DNA of 64,000 bases from Halichondria panicea (lineage: Eukaryota > Porifera > Demospongiae > Suberitida > Halichondriidae), in the NCBI RefSeq assembly GCF_963675165.1, contig NC_087389.1, positions 6,420,121 through 6,484,120 on the forward strand, given 5' to 3'. Shown piece after piece: positions 9,203-22,800 of this stretch. How positions within the stretch are numbered: the stretch's first letter is position 1; each line of letters starts with the position of its first letter. The notes below the pieces were generated by a model that had not been told where the DNA came from, did no database searches, and worked only from the letters and a program-made list of their open reading frames with translations. The position numbers were made by a program, and so were the translations under genes.

Positions 9203-12200
9203 ATGAAATTGTTGATCATTTTGGCTTGCTTCTTATTCCAAGACCTTACAGCAGGTAAAGCCCCAGGTCATTACCAATGGTGTTCTGTGGTTTGCATGTA
9301 GTACTGTAGATCTTGTGTACTGATAACCTGTGTACAGAATGTTGCAGCAGCAAGGAAGGCTACTGGTGCAATACAACTCTGCACAGACTGGAGCTGGGGG
9401 GAGAGCTGGCCTGCTCTAATGGAGGTCCTCTAGTGGAGTTAACCAGGTCACTCTTTACTCAATAGCTACATGTATAGTATAGACTGCATGCAGTCAGTTG
9501 TGTCATTCATCTTATTCATGCCCGCAGGAGAGTGTTCAACGCATGGAGTGTGAGGTGTGCAGACTCTCATTCCAATTTCATCCTCTCTCCATTCTCAAAC
9601 ACGACCGTTATGGAGTGGATTCAATCCTCAAACGCCTCATATGCTGACCCAGCAAATATTGGCGGTGCAGTGCTTCATGAGAGCCTAACCTCACTGCACT
9701 GTCCAGCGAATAGCTTCCTTACTGGACTCAAAATGACCCAGGATGGAGTGCTATTGGTAGCGTGCAATGTTCTGGCCCGGGGCTATCAGCTGGACACTGA
9801 CGAGTGTTCCCTCCAACCCATACCCTCCCCCCACACCAACCAATCACTCACTGCAACTAGACCACTACTCTTCACCTCACTCCACCAAACACAGAGGTAG
9901 CTATAACTAGCTATTATAGGAGACAGTGTGTTAAATATTGACTTATGCTGGATATCTGAAGGACTGATTAAAATCGTTTAATTTCATTCCTCTGCAGAGC
10001 CGAGTGGGAAGCATATCTCTGTACCATGCACAGAGGTAACCAACACTAATTAATTAGCTTGTGTTAAAGTAACTGGTATATTGGCCAATCCAAACTATCC
10101 CCTGTACACAATGTACCCACTCCTCCGTGGCTGGCTGACTGGCGCCGCAATACCCTGGTGTGTCCATCCCATGGTGGTCACTGTACTCTACAGGGATCAT
10201 GTTACCTTCCCATTCAGCAGATATTAGGCGTTGTCACCACAACGGGTGATAACCAGCGCTGACTAGGCATGCTGGGGCAGGAATTCTCATCTCATCTACT
10301 GTGTGGTTACACTCAAACCATGTCAGTAGTAAGAGAGGGCAGCTGGTTGATCAAATTACCATTCCCACAAACTATTGTTTTGATGGAGAAATTGCAAGTT
10401 GCTTCAGGCGCCTGCTTCGATAACCAGATCTCTATAGCTACTTCAATTCCACAAATGTAACTAAAGCAAAGACTATGCTTTTTTGTATAATTATAGCCTT
10501 GGGATTTTCTCCCTAATTTCAGTCGTTTTGGTAGCTAACATTGCATGCAATGTGTTCAGATCGACTAACCCCTAACCCATGCAATGTGTTCAGATCGACC
10601 ACACCCTAACCCCTAACCCACGCAATGTTAGCTACCAAAATGATTGAAATTAGGGAGAAAATCCCAAGGCTATAATTATACAAAAAAACATAGTCTTTGC
10701 TTTAGTTAAATTTGTGGATTTGAAGTAGCTGGTTATAATTATTCTAAGCGACTACCACTCCCCCACACATCCCCTCCTCCCTCCTCCCCCAGTTCGCTGT
10801 GAGGCCCCGGTGATACATCAAGGCAAGACGTCAGTGGATCGCGAGTCGGAGGTGCATGTCGGGTCACTCTCCTCAGGTATCTTCCTCTACCCAGGAGAGA
10901 ACATCACAGTCACCTGTAATAGAGGTTTATACCTGAAGAAAGGCCTCTCCAGTACACACTGTCAGGCTAATGGATCCTGGAGCATGCTACCTGTGTGCAA
11001 ACGTATGTGGCTATTAACACTAATTACAAGCATACAGCCTTAGGAAGTTACCACGACCACAGCTTCTATTCCGGTGCTATTAGTTTGGAGTTTGTTTGGT
11101 GTTGTGGTACTTGCCCACTATTGGTCTTGTATACACAGGTTGTCGACCTATCAAGAATTGCAGAATTAATTCCTGTACAAAGCGAGCTAACACTGTCTGC
11201 CTGAAATGTCTTGACTCACACCAACCCAGTGCTTCAGGGGAGGAATGCTACTGTGAGTTATGCATTATAAACGGATACTGCGAATTTGTAGTTAACACTA
11301 AATTAAGTGCCCGCTAATAATAAAACACTTTTAAATTTATGAGGTAATCAAAGCCAGCGCTTTTTTCATCTGTATGTTTTGACAATTGTGCTAATGAATT
11401 TGCTGCAAATTAGTATCCTAAACCTCGTCTTCATTCCATGTCTTTATTTGGCTGCATACAGTCGGACCCTCTTTGTTCGTATCCCCTGTCGTATGGAATG
11501 GGAACAGAGCCACAATCTCATGTGGAGCAACGGGAAGTCCCATTCCTGTACTAAGGTTTTTCTTAAATCACACGGAGGAACTAAACTCAATCAGTACTAT
11601 GATCGACGAGACTACACGTACTTTGAACCTTACCACTGAGGTGATGGGAGTGTACAGATGCGTGGCCAGCAATGTGGTAGGCAACAAGACATGGTTATTC
11701 ACAGTAGGTAAGCATTGCAAGAGGTCATGTACCCTATACACAAGCTAGAGGTCATGTACCCAATACACAAGCTAGAGGTCATGTACCCTATACACAAGCT
11801 AGAGGTCATGTACCCTATAGCGGGTTGTTTTCATGTGGTGAAATTTTCATATTTAGAATTTGAAACTTAACACTATATAATGCGCTATAATAAGCATTTT
11901 GTAGCTCTTTAACAGTCCTTCCTTATTACTAGAATGTTTTGCGAGCATCAAACATTTGCGAACTTTGCGAATTTGCAACAATAAAATCCACAAAACCTAC
12001 ATTATTACTAGTAAATACACACGATCCTTGTCAGAACGCAATAGTTAGATCGCTGCAAAGGGTCAAATTTTCTACCGATTTGGCTCATTCGCAAGGTTTC
12101 AGTCGCTAGTAATACGGTATCTATTAGTGATTGCTTACTGGTAATGTACCGGCCCAAAATGGGCTTGTTTTGATGGCTAACTTTGAGCTCTCATTATTAT

Positions 12201-13674
12201 CCGAGGGCAGTTGTTTGAGAGAAATAATTGTCAGTTTCAGCTATTTCATATTGTTAGCTAAGCTTGTATGGCCATAACTTTAGTTGAGTTGGTTCTGTTT
12301 GTCATACAGGCTCGAGTATTGTATATAGTGCCCCAGTCATCGTGGCTCACGAGGTCAAAGGTGTTCCTTCTCGGTCGTATTTTATTTGTCCAATACCACT
12401 GAACGATGATTCCCTATTCCCCTGCAATACACGAGGGAATCCAGTCCCAATCCACTCCTGGTGGTACAAGACAAAGTATGTGTCGTAGCACCACACACAC
12501 ACTCCACACCCACACACATACACGCCCACACACATCACATACCACACACTCCACATACCACCCACACTCCGCATACCACACACACCTACACACTCCACAT
12601 ACCACCCACACACCCATTCCACCCACCACACACTCTACACCCCACACACCGATGTACTTTGACCCCTGTCACTATGTAATCATGCAGCGGCACCTTCGTA
12701 CCAATCTCCCTGATTGATGGTGGACGGTGGCACCAGTATTCCAATGGATCCCTCCTAATAAGAAGAGTCCAACCTTCAGACAAAGGGGAATATAAGTGCA
12801 TCGCTAGAAACACGCTAGGGATCGCTCAGCAAACATACCATATCAATGTGTGGGGTACGTGACCCCGAGCTAGTGTCATGTCTGATACTGTCGTTTGTTG
12901 CATAATATTTAAAAAGTGTACCCTTGTACTACACCACCCACACACACACACACACCCCACCCACGCACATCCCATCCACGCACCCACGCACACACACTTT
13001 GTGTAGACCCACGGACAGGCCATCACTACGTGGGTGGTAGCCTTCCCAAAGACCCAGTGATCGTCAATTGGACCACCAACTACACGGTCGCCGCCCACCA
13101 CCCCCTCACAATGTACTGTAACATCACGCCCTCACACAACCTAACAGTCACATGGTTAAAAGGTCAACAATATATCGACCCGGCTCTCGTTAACGATGAG
13201 GGGGAGCTCTACCTAGCAACCGTCTCTCATAACGACACGGGTGTGTACGGCTGTGCTGTTTTTGATCTTCAAGGAGAACTGTTGGATTACAAAGGGACCG
13301 TCGTGTTTGTGTTCGGTGAGTGCTATGAGTGGGCGGGTGTTATGAGTGGGCGGGTGCAATTATTTTCAAACAATTTTAATAATATTGGGCTAGCAAACAA
13401 ATCCGCCAAAATTAGTACTCTAAAAAACACGCTAAAATTACTACCCGTCTATAATAAATTATTCTGCTCTTGTTGCTCTGTAGATTCTCCTCAAGTGAAC
13501 ACCTCCACTCTTAGTACAACTGCCGTATTGTATACGATGTCACGAACCTCCACTAGCCAATCAGAATCCACGGCGTACACAATGGACCAATCAGATTCAT
13601 CTACAAGTAACTGTAACTTAACCAGCTGGATACTGATCGCAACATTCTGCACATTGTTGTACAATTATCTCTGA
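9203..13674 (+). CDS. Secreted/surface protein with sushi and three Ig-like modules, hydrophobic C-terminus
   Basis: Eleven exons: 9203-9254, 9338-9446, 9528-9896, 9998-10035, 10793-11002, 11139-11252, 11462-11707, 12310-12475, 12688-12854, 13007-13315, 13484-13674; 656 aa. Residues 1-17 (MKLLIILACFLFQDLTA) are a signal peptide. A Cys-poor N-terminal region of unknown fold (about 20-190) precedes a sushi/CCP module in exon 5 (about 190-260), then a Cys-rich linker in exon 6. Ig 1 is in exon 7 (ISCGATG...GVYRCVASN). Ig 2 spans exons 8-9 (FPCNTRGNP...GEYKCIARN). Ig 3 is in exon 10 (MYCNITP...GVYGCAVFD). A Ser/Thr-rich stalk leads to a final hydrophobic run ending in LYNYL with no cytoplasmic tail, which fits a GPI-attachment signal or short anchor. 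Nearly all introns are phase 1, typical of shuffled extracellular modules. Function unknown; adhesion or receptor use is inference. Confidence 0.85.
10436..10730. repeat. 295-bp foldback MITE in the Ig gene intron 4
   Basis: The left arm (10436 to about 10550) and right arm (about 10617-10730) are inverted copies over roughly 110 bp with few mismatches. Both contain ACTAAAGCAAAGACTATG and GGGATTTTCTCCCTAATTTC. The spacer contains two copies of GCAATGTGTTCAGATCGAC and CCCTAACCC stretches. No open frame. It is a non-autonomous hairpin-type element. Confidence 0.85.
11728..11818. repeat. 27-bp tandem repeat, about 3.5 copies
   Basis: The unit GAGGTCATGTACCCTATACA plus CAAGCTA repeats directly after the exon 7 donor of the Ig gene. 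The last copy runs into an AT-rich element. Confidence 0.8.
11819..12122. repeat. AT-rich interspersed element in Ig gene intron 7
   Basis: Starts AGCGGGTTGTTTTCATG and ends GCTAGTAATACGGTA. The internal segment with ACACGATCCTTGTCAGAACG and GCGAACTTTGCGA is found inverted at 14440-14625 in the PH-gene intron. The two copies define a dispersed, non-coding element. No further relatives were recognised. Confidence 0.5.
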
Positions 13675-14126
13675 TTACATTTTATGTACTTCTTGTCATC
13701 TTTTACTGCCGTTTGTTTTGAAAGCACGCACAATAAAACTTGTATGTCTTCCGTTTGAGATATGTATAGTTTCACCATGGTTTTTATGGTTTCACGCTAA
13801 AGTGTTTGGAATGTCATTCCAGTGTTTGTGTTGTGAAGACAGTGACTGGCTGCTGCACAGTATAAGGGCTTGTGTCTAATGATCATACTATAGATGCCTA
13901 TAGAGTTACTAGCTAACCCGCTGCTCTGCTTGTGTTAGCTCTGCTTGTGTTAGCTCTGCTTGTGTTAGCGTGTTAGCTCTGCTCTGCTTGTTAGGACCAA
14001 GTAGCTCAGATAGATAGAACCACCTCTGAGGCCTATAGTGTACTATAGTGTGCTGTGATAAAAGATAAAAGAGGCAAATTTAATTGTTTATTGAATTATA
14101 TCAAGATTAGATTTTGCTACTTTGAG
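13675..14126. other. Intergenic gap with poly(A) signal and 15-bp repeats
   Basis: AATAAA at 13732-13737 lies 58 nt after the Ig gene stop and is its likely polyadenylation signal. Three or four direct copies of GCTCTGCTTGTGTTA occupy about 13920-13995. No further coding signal is seen before the PH gene ATG. Confidence 0.6.
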
Positions 14127-14401
14127 ATGGCTGAGTGTTCTGATTGGTCCTTTTCTGGTGAGTATCCCATGGCAACTACTGACGAGTATCCCATGGCAAC
14201 TACTGTGGACATTGAACAATTAGATTTCCTGATGCAAGGCTACCTACACATTACCGAGGAGAAGACTGACCACACCCCATTTGGGATCTACCTGAGTCCG
14301 TCCAATGGGACTCCAGGAAAAGCTGCTCACATGTCACTTGTGAAACGAACGTCAGATTCTTCTATTAAGGTATATACTCGTGTAGTATCGATTAATACAC
14401 C

Positions 14402-14433
<32 letters not shown>

Positions 14434-16096
14434 TGCAATATTGATACCGTATTTGAAAATACTTTGTGAATGAAGCTTGCAATCTAACTATTGCGTTCTG
14501 ACAAGGATCGTGTGTACTAGTTTAGGTTTTCCTATTTTATTGTTACGAATTGATCAACCATCGCAAAGTTCGCATAATTATGTTTGATACTCGCAAAACA
14601 TTCTAGTAATATGGTAATACACACACCCATGCTCCACCCACACCACACGCCCACTCCACACACAGGGTAGTTGGAAGCATCGCTGGTGTGTCCTCTCTCG
14701 TACTCCTGATGGTGTTCACCTTGTCTACTACAAGCATCAATCAAGCTACGCCAACTGCGAGCCCCCAGTGGGTGTGGTCTTCATGGAGAGTAGCCAATCA
14801 CTGTACACCATTCCCTCTCATTCCAAATCCAAGAACATCTTCTCCGTCTCCTTCCCAAACAGGAACATCCTACTCTATCCTGACAAGGAGTAAGTACTGT
14901 ATATCGGACGTTCTTTTGATTGCAAATCGTGAATTTTCACATAAATCCCAATAGAAAGGCATACAATTCAAAATAGGTAGAAGCGCAATCAATGCTTGTA
15001 CAGTGTCGCATTTGCAACCTGATACATGACTGTATACGGTAGCTCACGTGTCGTTCTTGTTACAGCTTCAATTACCAGCTGAGTTAGTATTATCTGTGAC
15101 CTATTCATCATAGTTTGACCTACTACCATACAAGCCTTTGGTATTTAGAGTGTAGGTGAATATCAGCCATAACTGTAGTACCGTGGATCCAATGTCAACA
15201 TTTCGTCAGAGCCATAATTTGTCATTTTCTGGCCTTAGACGTAGCAGCCTCGATCCCACCCCGAGTTTTTATATCTGATAGGCAAGCCTTGCAAGGACAG
15301 GCATGGGCTATCCATGGGGTTGGCCAAATTTCCAATACTTTACCTCTCAAATACGAATTGATGACACTATTTTAAAGGTATCATTTCAGAAAATCATGAA
15401 ATCGTTGAAATCGAATTCTAAGTATTGCAACCATTCCCTAATGTGTACGTCGTGGTAATTCTTATATTACCACAATTATTTTAGGACATTAAAAAAATGG
15501 TGCTTTTGAGGGACCACAACTTAATCCACTATTACAAATACAATAATTGCATTCTGTAGCCCTTAAAAAGCTATTTGATAATTACCCCCCCTCTACACAC
15601 ACCCGCCCACACACACACACCTCACACACACACACACACACACACGCACACACACACACACACACCTCACAGAAGTGAACTAGAGAAATGGCTGGAGGCC
15701 TTCCAGACAGCACTCAACCTGCACGACGCCTCCATGCATTCGCCACTGAAAGGTCTGCCTAAGGCAAAAGCCAACAGAAAAGATTCCGTCTCCCTCCGCC
15801 CTCACGAGCAAGGAATGATGTACAGTAACCAAGGACACTCAAAACGAGCCACAAATGAAGTGCCTCTGGACAGCCCTGATTTGGGAGGTCCCGTTGTTGA
15901 CTCGACTGTAAAGGTCGTGTCGTATCGGCCATTATCGGATGATGAGGTAGCAACCAACACGTTGAAGAGAGCCTCCCTGGCACGTTCTGATTCCATACCA
16001 CATACTCGCGATCATTGTGATTCCAGACCAGTAGTATTGGAACTGGACAGTGAAGAAAGCTCAATACAAATTGTCGGCTTCAAGACATTACTGTGA
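14127..16096 (+). CDS. PH-domain adaptor-like protein
   Basis: Three exons: 14127-14369, 14666-14889, 15673-16096; 296 aa. After about 30 acidic/polar residues, a PH domain spans about residues 35-165: QGYLHI, then KTDHTPFG..., SWKHRWCVLSR, VHLVYYKH, NIFSVSFPNRNILLYPD, and the C-terminal helix ELEKWLEAFQTAL containing the invariant PH Trp. The remaining 130 residues are Ser-rich and disordered-looking, as in GAB/DOS or DOK-like adaptors. No SH2, PTB or kinase domain is visible, so the specific family is unassigned. PH domains usually bind phosphoinositides or partner proteins at membranes (family knowledge). Exon 1 contains a direct repeat coding EYPMATTD/EYPMATT. The ATG is the first in frame; an in-frame GTG lies upstream. 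It converges with the giant gene ending at 16883. Confidence 0.82.
14440..14625. repeat. Inverted relative of the 11819-12122 element
   Basis: Shares CGTTCTGACAAGGATCGTGTG and CGCAAAGTTCGCATAATTATG with the reverse complement of the Ig-gene intron element. It is in the first intron of the PH gene, between a (CA)n tract and the exon 2 acceptor. Confidence 0.5.
14898..15045. repeat. Family D MITE-like element
   Basis: Begins TATATCGGACGTTCTTTTGA and ends TGTCGCATTTGCAACCTGATACATGAC, the same termini seen at 29820-29990 and about 56990-57085. It lies in the second PH-gene intron; the rest of that intron (15046-15672) contains short intron-dispersed segments and a (CA)n acceptor tract. Confidence 0.55.
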
Positions 16097-16882
16097 ACTC
16101 TGAAATATTATAAGTGACTACTAAAGACAGTAATTAAATCAAGTTTCATGATCAGATCAACATCAGTAATCTTTTATATCATTATTATGCCTCGGTGCAC
16201 ATAATTATGGTTTCCTAGCAACAAGGAACACACAGTAGCAGCATAGTATATAAAGTTAGAGTTTTGTTATGTTTGGCTTTGTTGCGTAGATGTCTCCTCA
16301 TTCTAGTGTGGGTGGGTGGCAGTAAGAAACTGCATGCTATTTGACATTTCACATTGCAATGTTCTGATATTAAATGAAAAGAAATTTCAGAAGCAAAAAA
16401 TGTTTCCACGCTTTTTGGTGGTTCCCCTGCATGGCCAATTCTAGCAATTTTTTACATTGCAAATGTTTTTCTAAGCTAGTCGGATAATATAACATATAAT
16501 TATTATGGTTCAGTCAGTTACCTCGATCACTTAGCCAATTTAAATACTCTTTTAATTTCACTCTTTGCGGGTCTGATCTCACAGTCACTGTAAAGCCTTA
16601 TTATATACAAGGCGAAAACTCGGCCTGGGATCGATATCAAGGCTACATAATAACTAGCCTCGTTCCCAGGCCGATAGGAGTCGACCTATAGCTAGCATTC
16701 AATTGGCCCGTGGTCCGAGGCCGAAAAATATCAAAACTTTGGATATTTGAGGGATAAAAGTATTTGCCAATTTGACCGTAACCATGGATATAATTATTAT
16801 GAGTGTGCTTGTGTTGTGTGTTCAAAAATGTTGTGATATAAAAACAATAATTATTGAGACGACAATAATAACTATATACAGC
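16097..16882. other. Convergent 3' intergenic region
   Basis: No open frame with coding character. Contains two degenerate TAGCCTCG half-elements in inverted orientation (about 16620-16740: GGCCTGGGATCGATATC and TAGCCTCGTTCCCAGGCCG). The 3' UTRs of the PH gene and of the giant minus-strand gene must end here. An ATTAAA variant at 16133 could serve the PH gene. Confidence 0.5.
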
Positions 16883-19800
16883 CTACGTTACCATGGGGAT
16901 ACCAGCTATAACTTGGTTAACAGTTACATACAGTCCTGATGGGCTAATCGCTATTAGAGATAAGAAATAATCATTCCTTCTCAGTAACTGAGGATGGGAT
17001 AGTGTGAGGGAGGTCTCCTCGGAACTAAACTCCACCCACATTTGGACGGAGCCACTCCCTCTTTGCGTTCCAATGCTTAGTTCATAGCGGAGGAGGGCAG
17101 AGTCAGTGAACTTGTCTGACCAATCCAATGATAGCTGATTAGATGATAGCCAGGTGTCATTCACACGGATACCTACAGGGGGTCAAAGGTCAAGGGTTAT
17201 AGTAAAGGGGGGTGGGCTACAATGTCTACAGGATAAAGCAGTGATTGTAGTGTACGCATGGCAAAATACGCATGGCAAAATATTAATTTTTAGCGTAAAA
17301 ATAATCACAATGATTTATTTACCGGAGTCAATAGGGGGCGTGTCCAGTATAGTAAACGAAAGGTTCACGGGGTCACTTCTTAATCCTCCCAGATTGACTG
17401 CTCGTACTTGTATCACATGACTATTGTTGCTAAGCAACTCGATATCGTTAAGGGTCAACTGTCTCAGGAAGCCAACATTTTCCCAGTCTCCTACAAAATC
17501 GCTTGAGATAGTTATTCGTAATTCATATTCGAGAGGAGTATCTGCTGACTCAGCAAATCCTCCCCAGACGAGCGTCAGACGGTTGCTAGGGAGGTAACCA
17601 AGGATGATGTCATATTGTGTCATCTCGGGACTAGAGAGAGTGGCGAAAGCTAGCGAAGAATTTGGAGGATTTAATAGAATTGTCACCCCGTCCGAATAAG
17701 CGTTGCTATGATGACCAGCTCTGTTCGTACAAGTCACTGTCGAGTACACTTTGGTCCCGTGGCGTAGGAGGGGTGAGAGGTCGTTGCTATGGCTACTGGT
17801 GACATCACCTGACATCACAATGTACGGACGGACATCAGTAGCTCCAGGAGTGGTGCCTGCACACACACACAATTATTATTTTTAGCACACAATAATTAAT
17901 TACCGTATGGCGTGAAATTTTCGAGGCACTTAAATTTCGTGGAATACTCTAAATGAATAAATTTCACGCTGTTTGGTCAATGTACGTTAGCAAAGTATTT
18001 CTTGGGACCTAATTTCATGGGATCACTGCATATATATATAGGATTGCTAACCCGAAATTAGGTCAATGTGCTACTGAAATCCTCAACGATATACATAGAT
18101 ATTATTTGTACAAATACACACAACAACTTACCAATAGCCCATACGCAAGATTTTAGTCCACTCTCCGGGTCGCTAATGGCAACGGCCCAGTCGACAGACA
18201 CCATCCCCTCACTCTGATAGTCAATATCACCGCCCACTCCATCCCATACACGCCCACTCACATGTGGAGGGGTGTGGTCAACGATGAAGGGACGAGAATA
18301 GAACACCTCCCTCAAACCAGCAAAGTTAGTGGCTACTACGGTAACATACACCATCTCGTTATGACCTACTGATAGTGGTCCACTAATGGCCGAGGGGTTA
18401 GTGCCGGTGGAGCGATATCGTTGCTTTTGTTGACCTCCTCTCACTGTTCCCACGGCCCACATGAACTCTTGCATTCCACTCTCGGGATCGGCAATCAACC
18501 AATCAGCTTGCAGACGAACCTGTGTTGAACTTATGACCTCCATAGATATACTGATAGCGTTTGTAGGATCATTGGGTAAACTAGCGAGTCCATTTCTGGT
18601 ATCAGTGAAATCAGATAAACGGACGATATTTATTTCATCGATGATAACTCGTTCGTAGGCTGCAGTGGTTAGTTGGATGATGGTAGTGGAGTGACTTGCT
18701 TGAAACAGTAACTGACACCGCCCCCACCACCAGCCTCCCACCTCACACACCACACTAGCACCAGCTACCTGCATAGTGAGTCGTGTGCTGGTTGTGTGAC
18801 TGAACTGATGTATAGATAGCGAGGCTCTGTACCAAACCCCTGCGCTAGTATCCACAGCCTGGGAGATACTGCCAGACAGCAACAGTGACAAGCAACCATC
18901 AACTGGTACCACGTTGTAATCATTATACGTTGTTACTATAAGAGATTCACCGCTAATAGTCCAATTTTGCGTAGCTTGATTATTGTCGATTGCCTGAGGA
19001 CATTCCGACGCGTACATAACACTTTCAAACGATGGATTACTGATTATATTGTCACCAGTGATGTTATTAGATAGACCAATAGGAGCAGTGTTATCAATCA
19101 CCAGTCCTCTTCTTAATACAAAATCATCCGATCGTATGCCAGCGTTGCTAACGGCAACAAGGTGCGAGTAATACGTCACTCCGTGATTCAAGGTCAAAGA
19201 GTTCAAAGTTCCGCTTAACGATATACCAATGTTCGTGTATTGAGTGGGCGGATCATGTGATGTGGTCAGTGCCAGCTCGTAATGGTTGATCCCAGATAAT
19301 GCATTATTGAAGCCTAACCAACGTGCTGTATACGCGGTAGAGTTCGTTTGAGAGGTCACTTCTCGTGTTCTCGTTCCAGTGAAGAGGTGACCTTGTGTGG
19401 GTGGGGTCAGATCGACTGTGAGGGGGCGGGAGATTGAGGGGGTGGTTATGCCGAGAGGTGAAATCCCTTGTGCTGTGATATAGTAAGTACGACCATTCTT
19501 GAGATCAAGGTTCGATAGAAGTGAGTCCGTTAGCGGGTCCACGTCCGTGTAGGAGTGTATATTGTCGGCATGGAGACTGTCGCCAATAGCAACTCGGAAC
19601 GTGGATATTGAACTAGCCATGGAAGGGACAAATAAGTTTTGTAACGAAATGGAAACACTCGTGAGGTCAGAAGTGAATCTGCGATTATCCGACACTTTTA
19701 CACGTTCTCCGAGCATAGTTGCCGTGCCAACAGTATCCACGGTGATGCTATTAGACGTAAACACAGCGTAAGATGTATCATTGTACCAAGCTCGTACATG

Positions 19801-22800
19801 AAATATATATGACACTCCATGTTTGAGAGATTGAGCGCTAGAAAACACAAGTCTTGACAGATTGCCCACCCCCCTCCAAGTAATACCGTCCGAACTTTGA
19901 ACCCCCAATCCTGGGGAAAACCCCTCCTCACTCACGCTCCACTCTAGACGTTGTATCTCCATGGAAACGGGTTCGGCAATCTCGGCCACTAGTTTATCAG
20001 TTACAGTAGTAAAGAGGATGGAATCACTCCCTGGTATTAGTTGAGGGGATGTGGCCAGTACAGACACTTGTAGTTCAGGGGGTAGCGTGGAGGGGGTCAG
20101 TTTTTGACAGGGGGGCAATGTTCCAAATTCACACAGCGACTCCCTCGCACCACACGCACAATGTCCTAGACAAGAGGTCAAAGGGCACGAAGACGAACGT
20201 AACAGAGTTAAAGTTCCATTATTATTGAGTGTAGTTGGTGCATCAACTGTAAAACTTCCCCTAACTATGTAGCTCTCTAATCCAACGCCATTAATGGCCC
20301 ATATCGACACATGTAGGACTTCATCGACAACCAATAATCTATTTAACAGAATCTCTGCTAAGATAACTCCTCTCTCTGGTGACACTTGTATCAGCTGCGG
20401 GCCCATAGAGGTCAAAAGGTCAGATCCACTGTAGAGCGTACCAACGGACAACCAGTATTCGGCAATACCGGAATGTGGATCACTAAATCCGAGAAACGAA
20501 ATATCAATTTGGGCTATTCCGCGGACGTTCCTGTTCCTCCATGTCATGCCTCCAGGCACGGTACGATTAAGAGAAGCCATAGAAGCACTGTACGCTGCAA
20601 AATAGCCGTCAATCGGAGGAGAAGAATCAAATAACACGCTGCGAGAGGTGGACTGCGTGCAAAGGCCGGCTTGATTACAGCCAATCAAAATAGCCGAGTG
20701 TGTGTCTCCGTCTCTGATCTCGAGGTTTGTAGCTGTGGCATGGGACTGAGACCCGATGGCTGTTCCTGGTATGGGAGTTATGGTATTAGAATCGGACAGT
20801 ATAAACCAGAAATGTTGATTGATTGAAGTATGAGAGTCAATAAAGTTCCATTGTATACGAAGAGCTGATGTGCTGTATTGTGTTGCCATGGAGATGGATC
20901 CCGTCCACTCTGTATGTATGGCAACGCCCTCAGTTATTTCGGGTGTCATGTCATCAATGTAAAGTCCGCTAGAACTAGCTTGAGTTTTGACCCCTGCTCC
21001 GTTAACGGCAACAACTGTAGTGTAGATCAGAGTGTGAGTTGGGAGCGGTGTGTGGATGATGAACGAGGTCTGAGTGGGCGGGGCATGAGTGGGCGGAATC
21101 ACACTGCTGTCGTTAGGAGATAGCCCAATATAGTAGGTGAAATATTGTAGCGAGGATTCATCGTCATGGAAACCAATCCAGCGGGCCGAGATGGTGGACC
21201 TGTGCAGAGAAAGAAATACGTAACTAGATTATAAATACACACAAATTGGGTGGGTTGCTGACTCGATGGTCTAGGCACCAAGTTCCTAAAGTACATAAAG
21301 CCGTCTTTATTAATTATGAGGATGGAATTTACAACAGTGTTGGGTACACTGTATTTGCGTACATGTGCTACCCGACTAAACTATATAACATGTACGTACC
21401 TTGAACCTTGAAATTGAATGTCGTCTGGTCCACTGTAGCTGTTCAGAACCCGGCCAGGAGTGGGCGGAGTCACGTCGACTGTAATCCCATTGGACGATGC
21501 AGACGAGCACAGTTTGAGGGCGTTACAAGCTGTGACGGTTGTGTAGTAGGTGTGGCCTTGTGAGAGTGTGAGAGATGTGAGGGTGACGGCTGCACGGAGG
21601 AGACAAAGAGAGACAAAATGATACCTGGAACTACAAATAATAGCCAAAGTGAGAGTTTTGTAGGTAAAAAGTCCTTATAATAAATGAATACCGTAGCGAT
21701 AAATTTGGCGACGAATTAATTTTGGCGATTTGGCAAATCAAGGTGAGGGTCACCAAAATAAAAAATTGCCGCTTGACACTCAGTCACACGAGATCAAACA
21801 ATAATGCTATGCACTGATTATCAAATTTAATTGCCTTGCCAAATATTAGGTTTTAATTACGTAACGGTATTAAATAAATTATGATGATGTCACTATAGCT
21901 ATACGTGTATATAAGTGCACTTACATGAAGCCACACCCACACTGATGGTGTCCTGTACGTCCGTCCCACCAGACGTAGTTCCCATAGCGATGAAATACTC
22001 CACCACGTCCGTGTGTGGGTCAGTGAACCGTGTCCAGTGACTATTGAGATTGCTCAGATCAGTGCTGTAGTCGAGGTCGCTGACGTCAGCAGTTATATAG
22101 GAACCATCGTACACGTGTCCGGGGGCGGGAGGGGTGTGGTCAAGAGTGTAGGCAGCGGACGAGGAGATAGTTGTCAGTCCAGCGCCATTGGTTACCTGAG
22201 TGAGTGGGTGGGGAGTGTGAGATGTGTTTATAGTGTAGAGCATCAATTGCCATAAGTTTATATTCTTCTGAAAGCGACCTTGTATCAAAATGGAACATTA
22301 AAAATCGGATGTAATTTTTAGGACCAATTTCAGTGAAATACCATATCATGATAATTATGGTCATCAGTAAATTTTGGTCCGTTCCAAATTTGTGAGTTTT
22401 AGGCATTCAGAAAATCACAAAAGCATTGAAATTGGGTCACCAGAAGTCCAGTTACGGGCTATTGAAATAAGAAATATAGTTACAGCAAAAACAATAACTT
22501 TGAACGGCCATAACTTATTTTGTAGCAATGCGGCTAAGAATTTAAATGGCATAATGTAATTATCTTAGTTCACTTGTTGTTAGCACTCACTCTTATGGAG
22601 AGGAAGATGGTCTGTCCATCACTGAACTGAGTGCCCTCCACCAGCTGTCGTGTGACACTCACATGATCCACAGGTCTCCATTCCATGCCATCACTGGAAC
22701 CTGACCTGCTGCCAATAGCCCATTCCACAACCTTCACTCCACTGTCGCCATCGCGAGGCAAATCCCAATTCAAGCGAAGGCCATTTTCTATGTAATTATT

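Noticed and set aside
9528-9896. Dermatopontin-like domain in exon 3 of the Ig/sushi gene
   Set aside because: LHCPANSFLTGLKM faintly resembles the giant gene's FDCPDDGFLTGLSS, but the DRxWxF motif is missing, so the domain was not called.
19562-19931. Plus- and minus-strand frames inside exon 16 of the giant gene
   Set aside because: They are shadows of a 3-kb coding exon in another frame.
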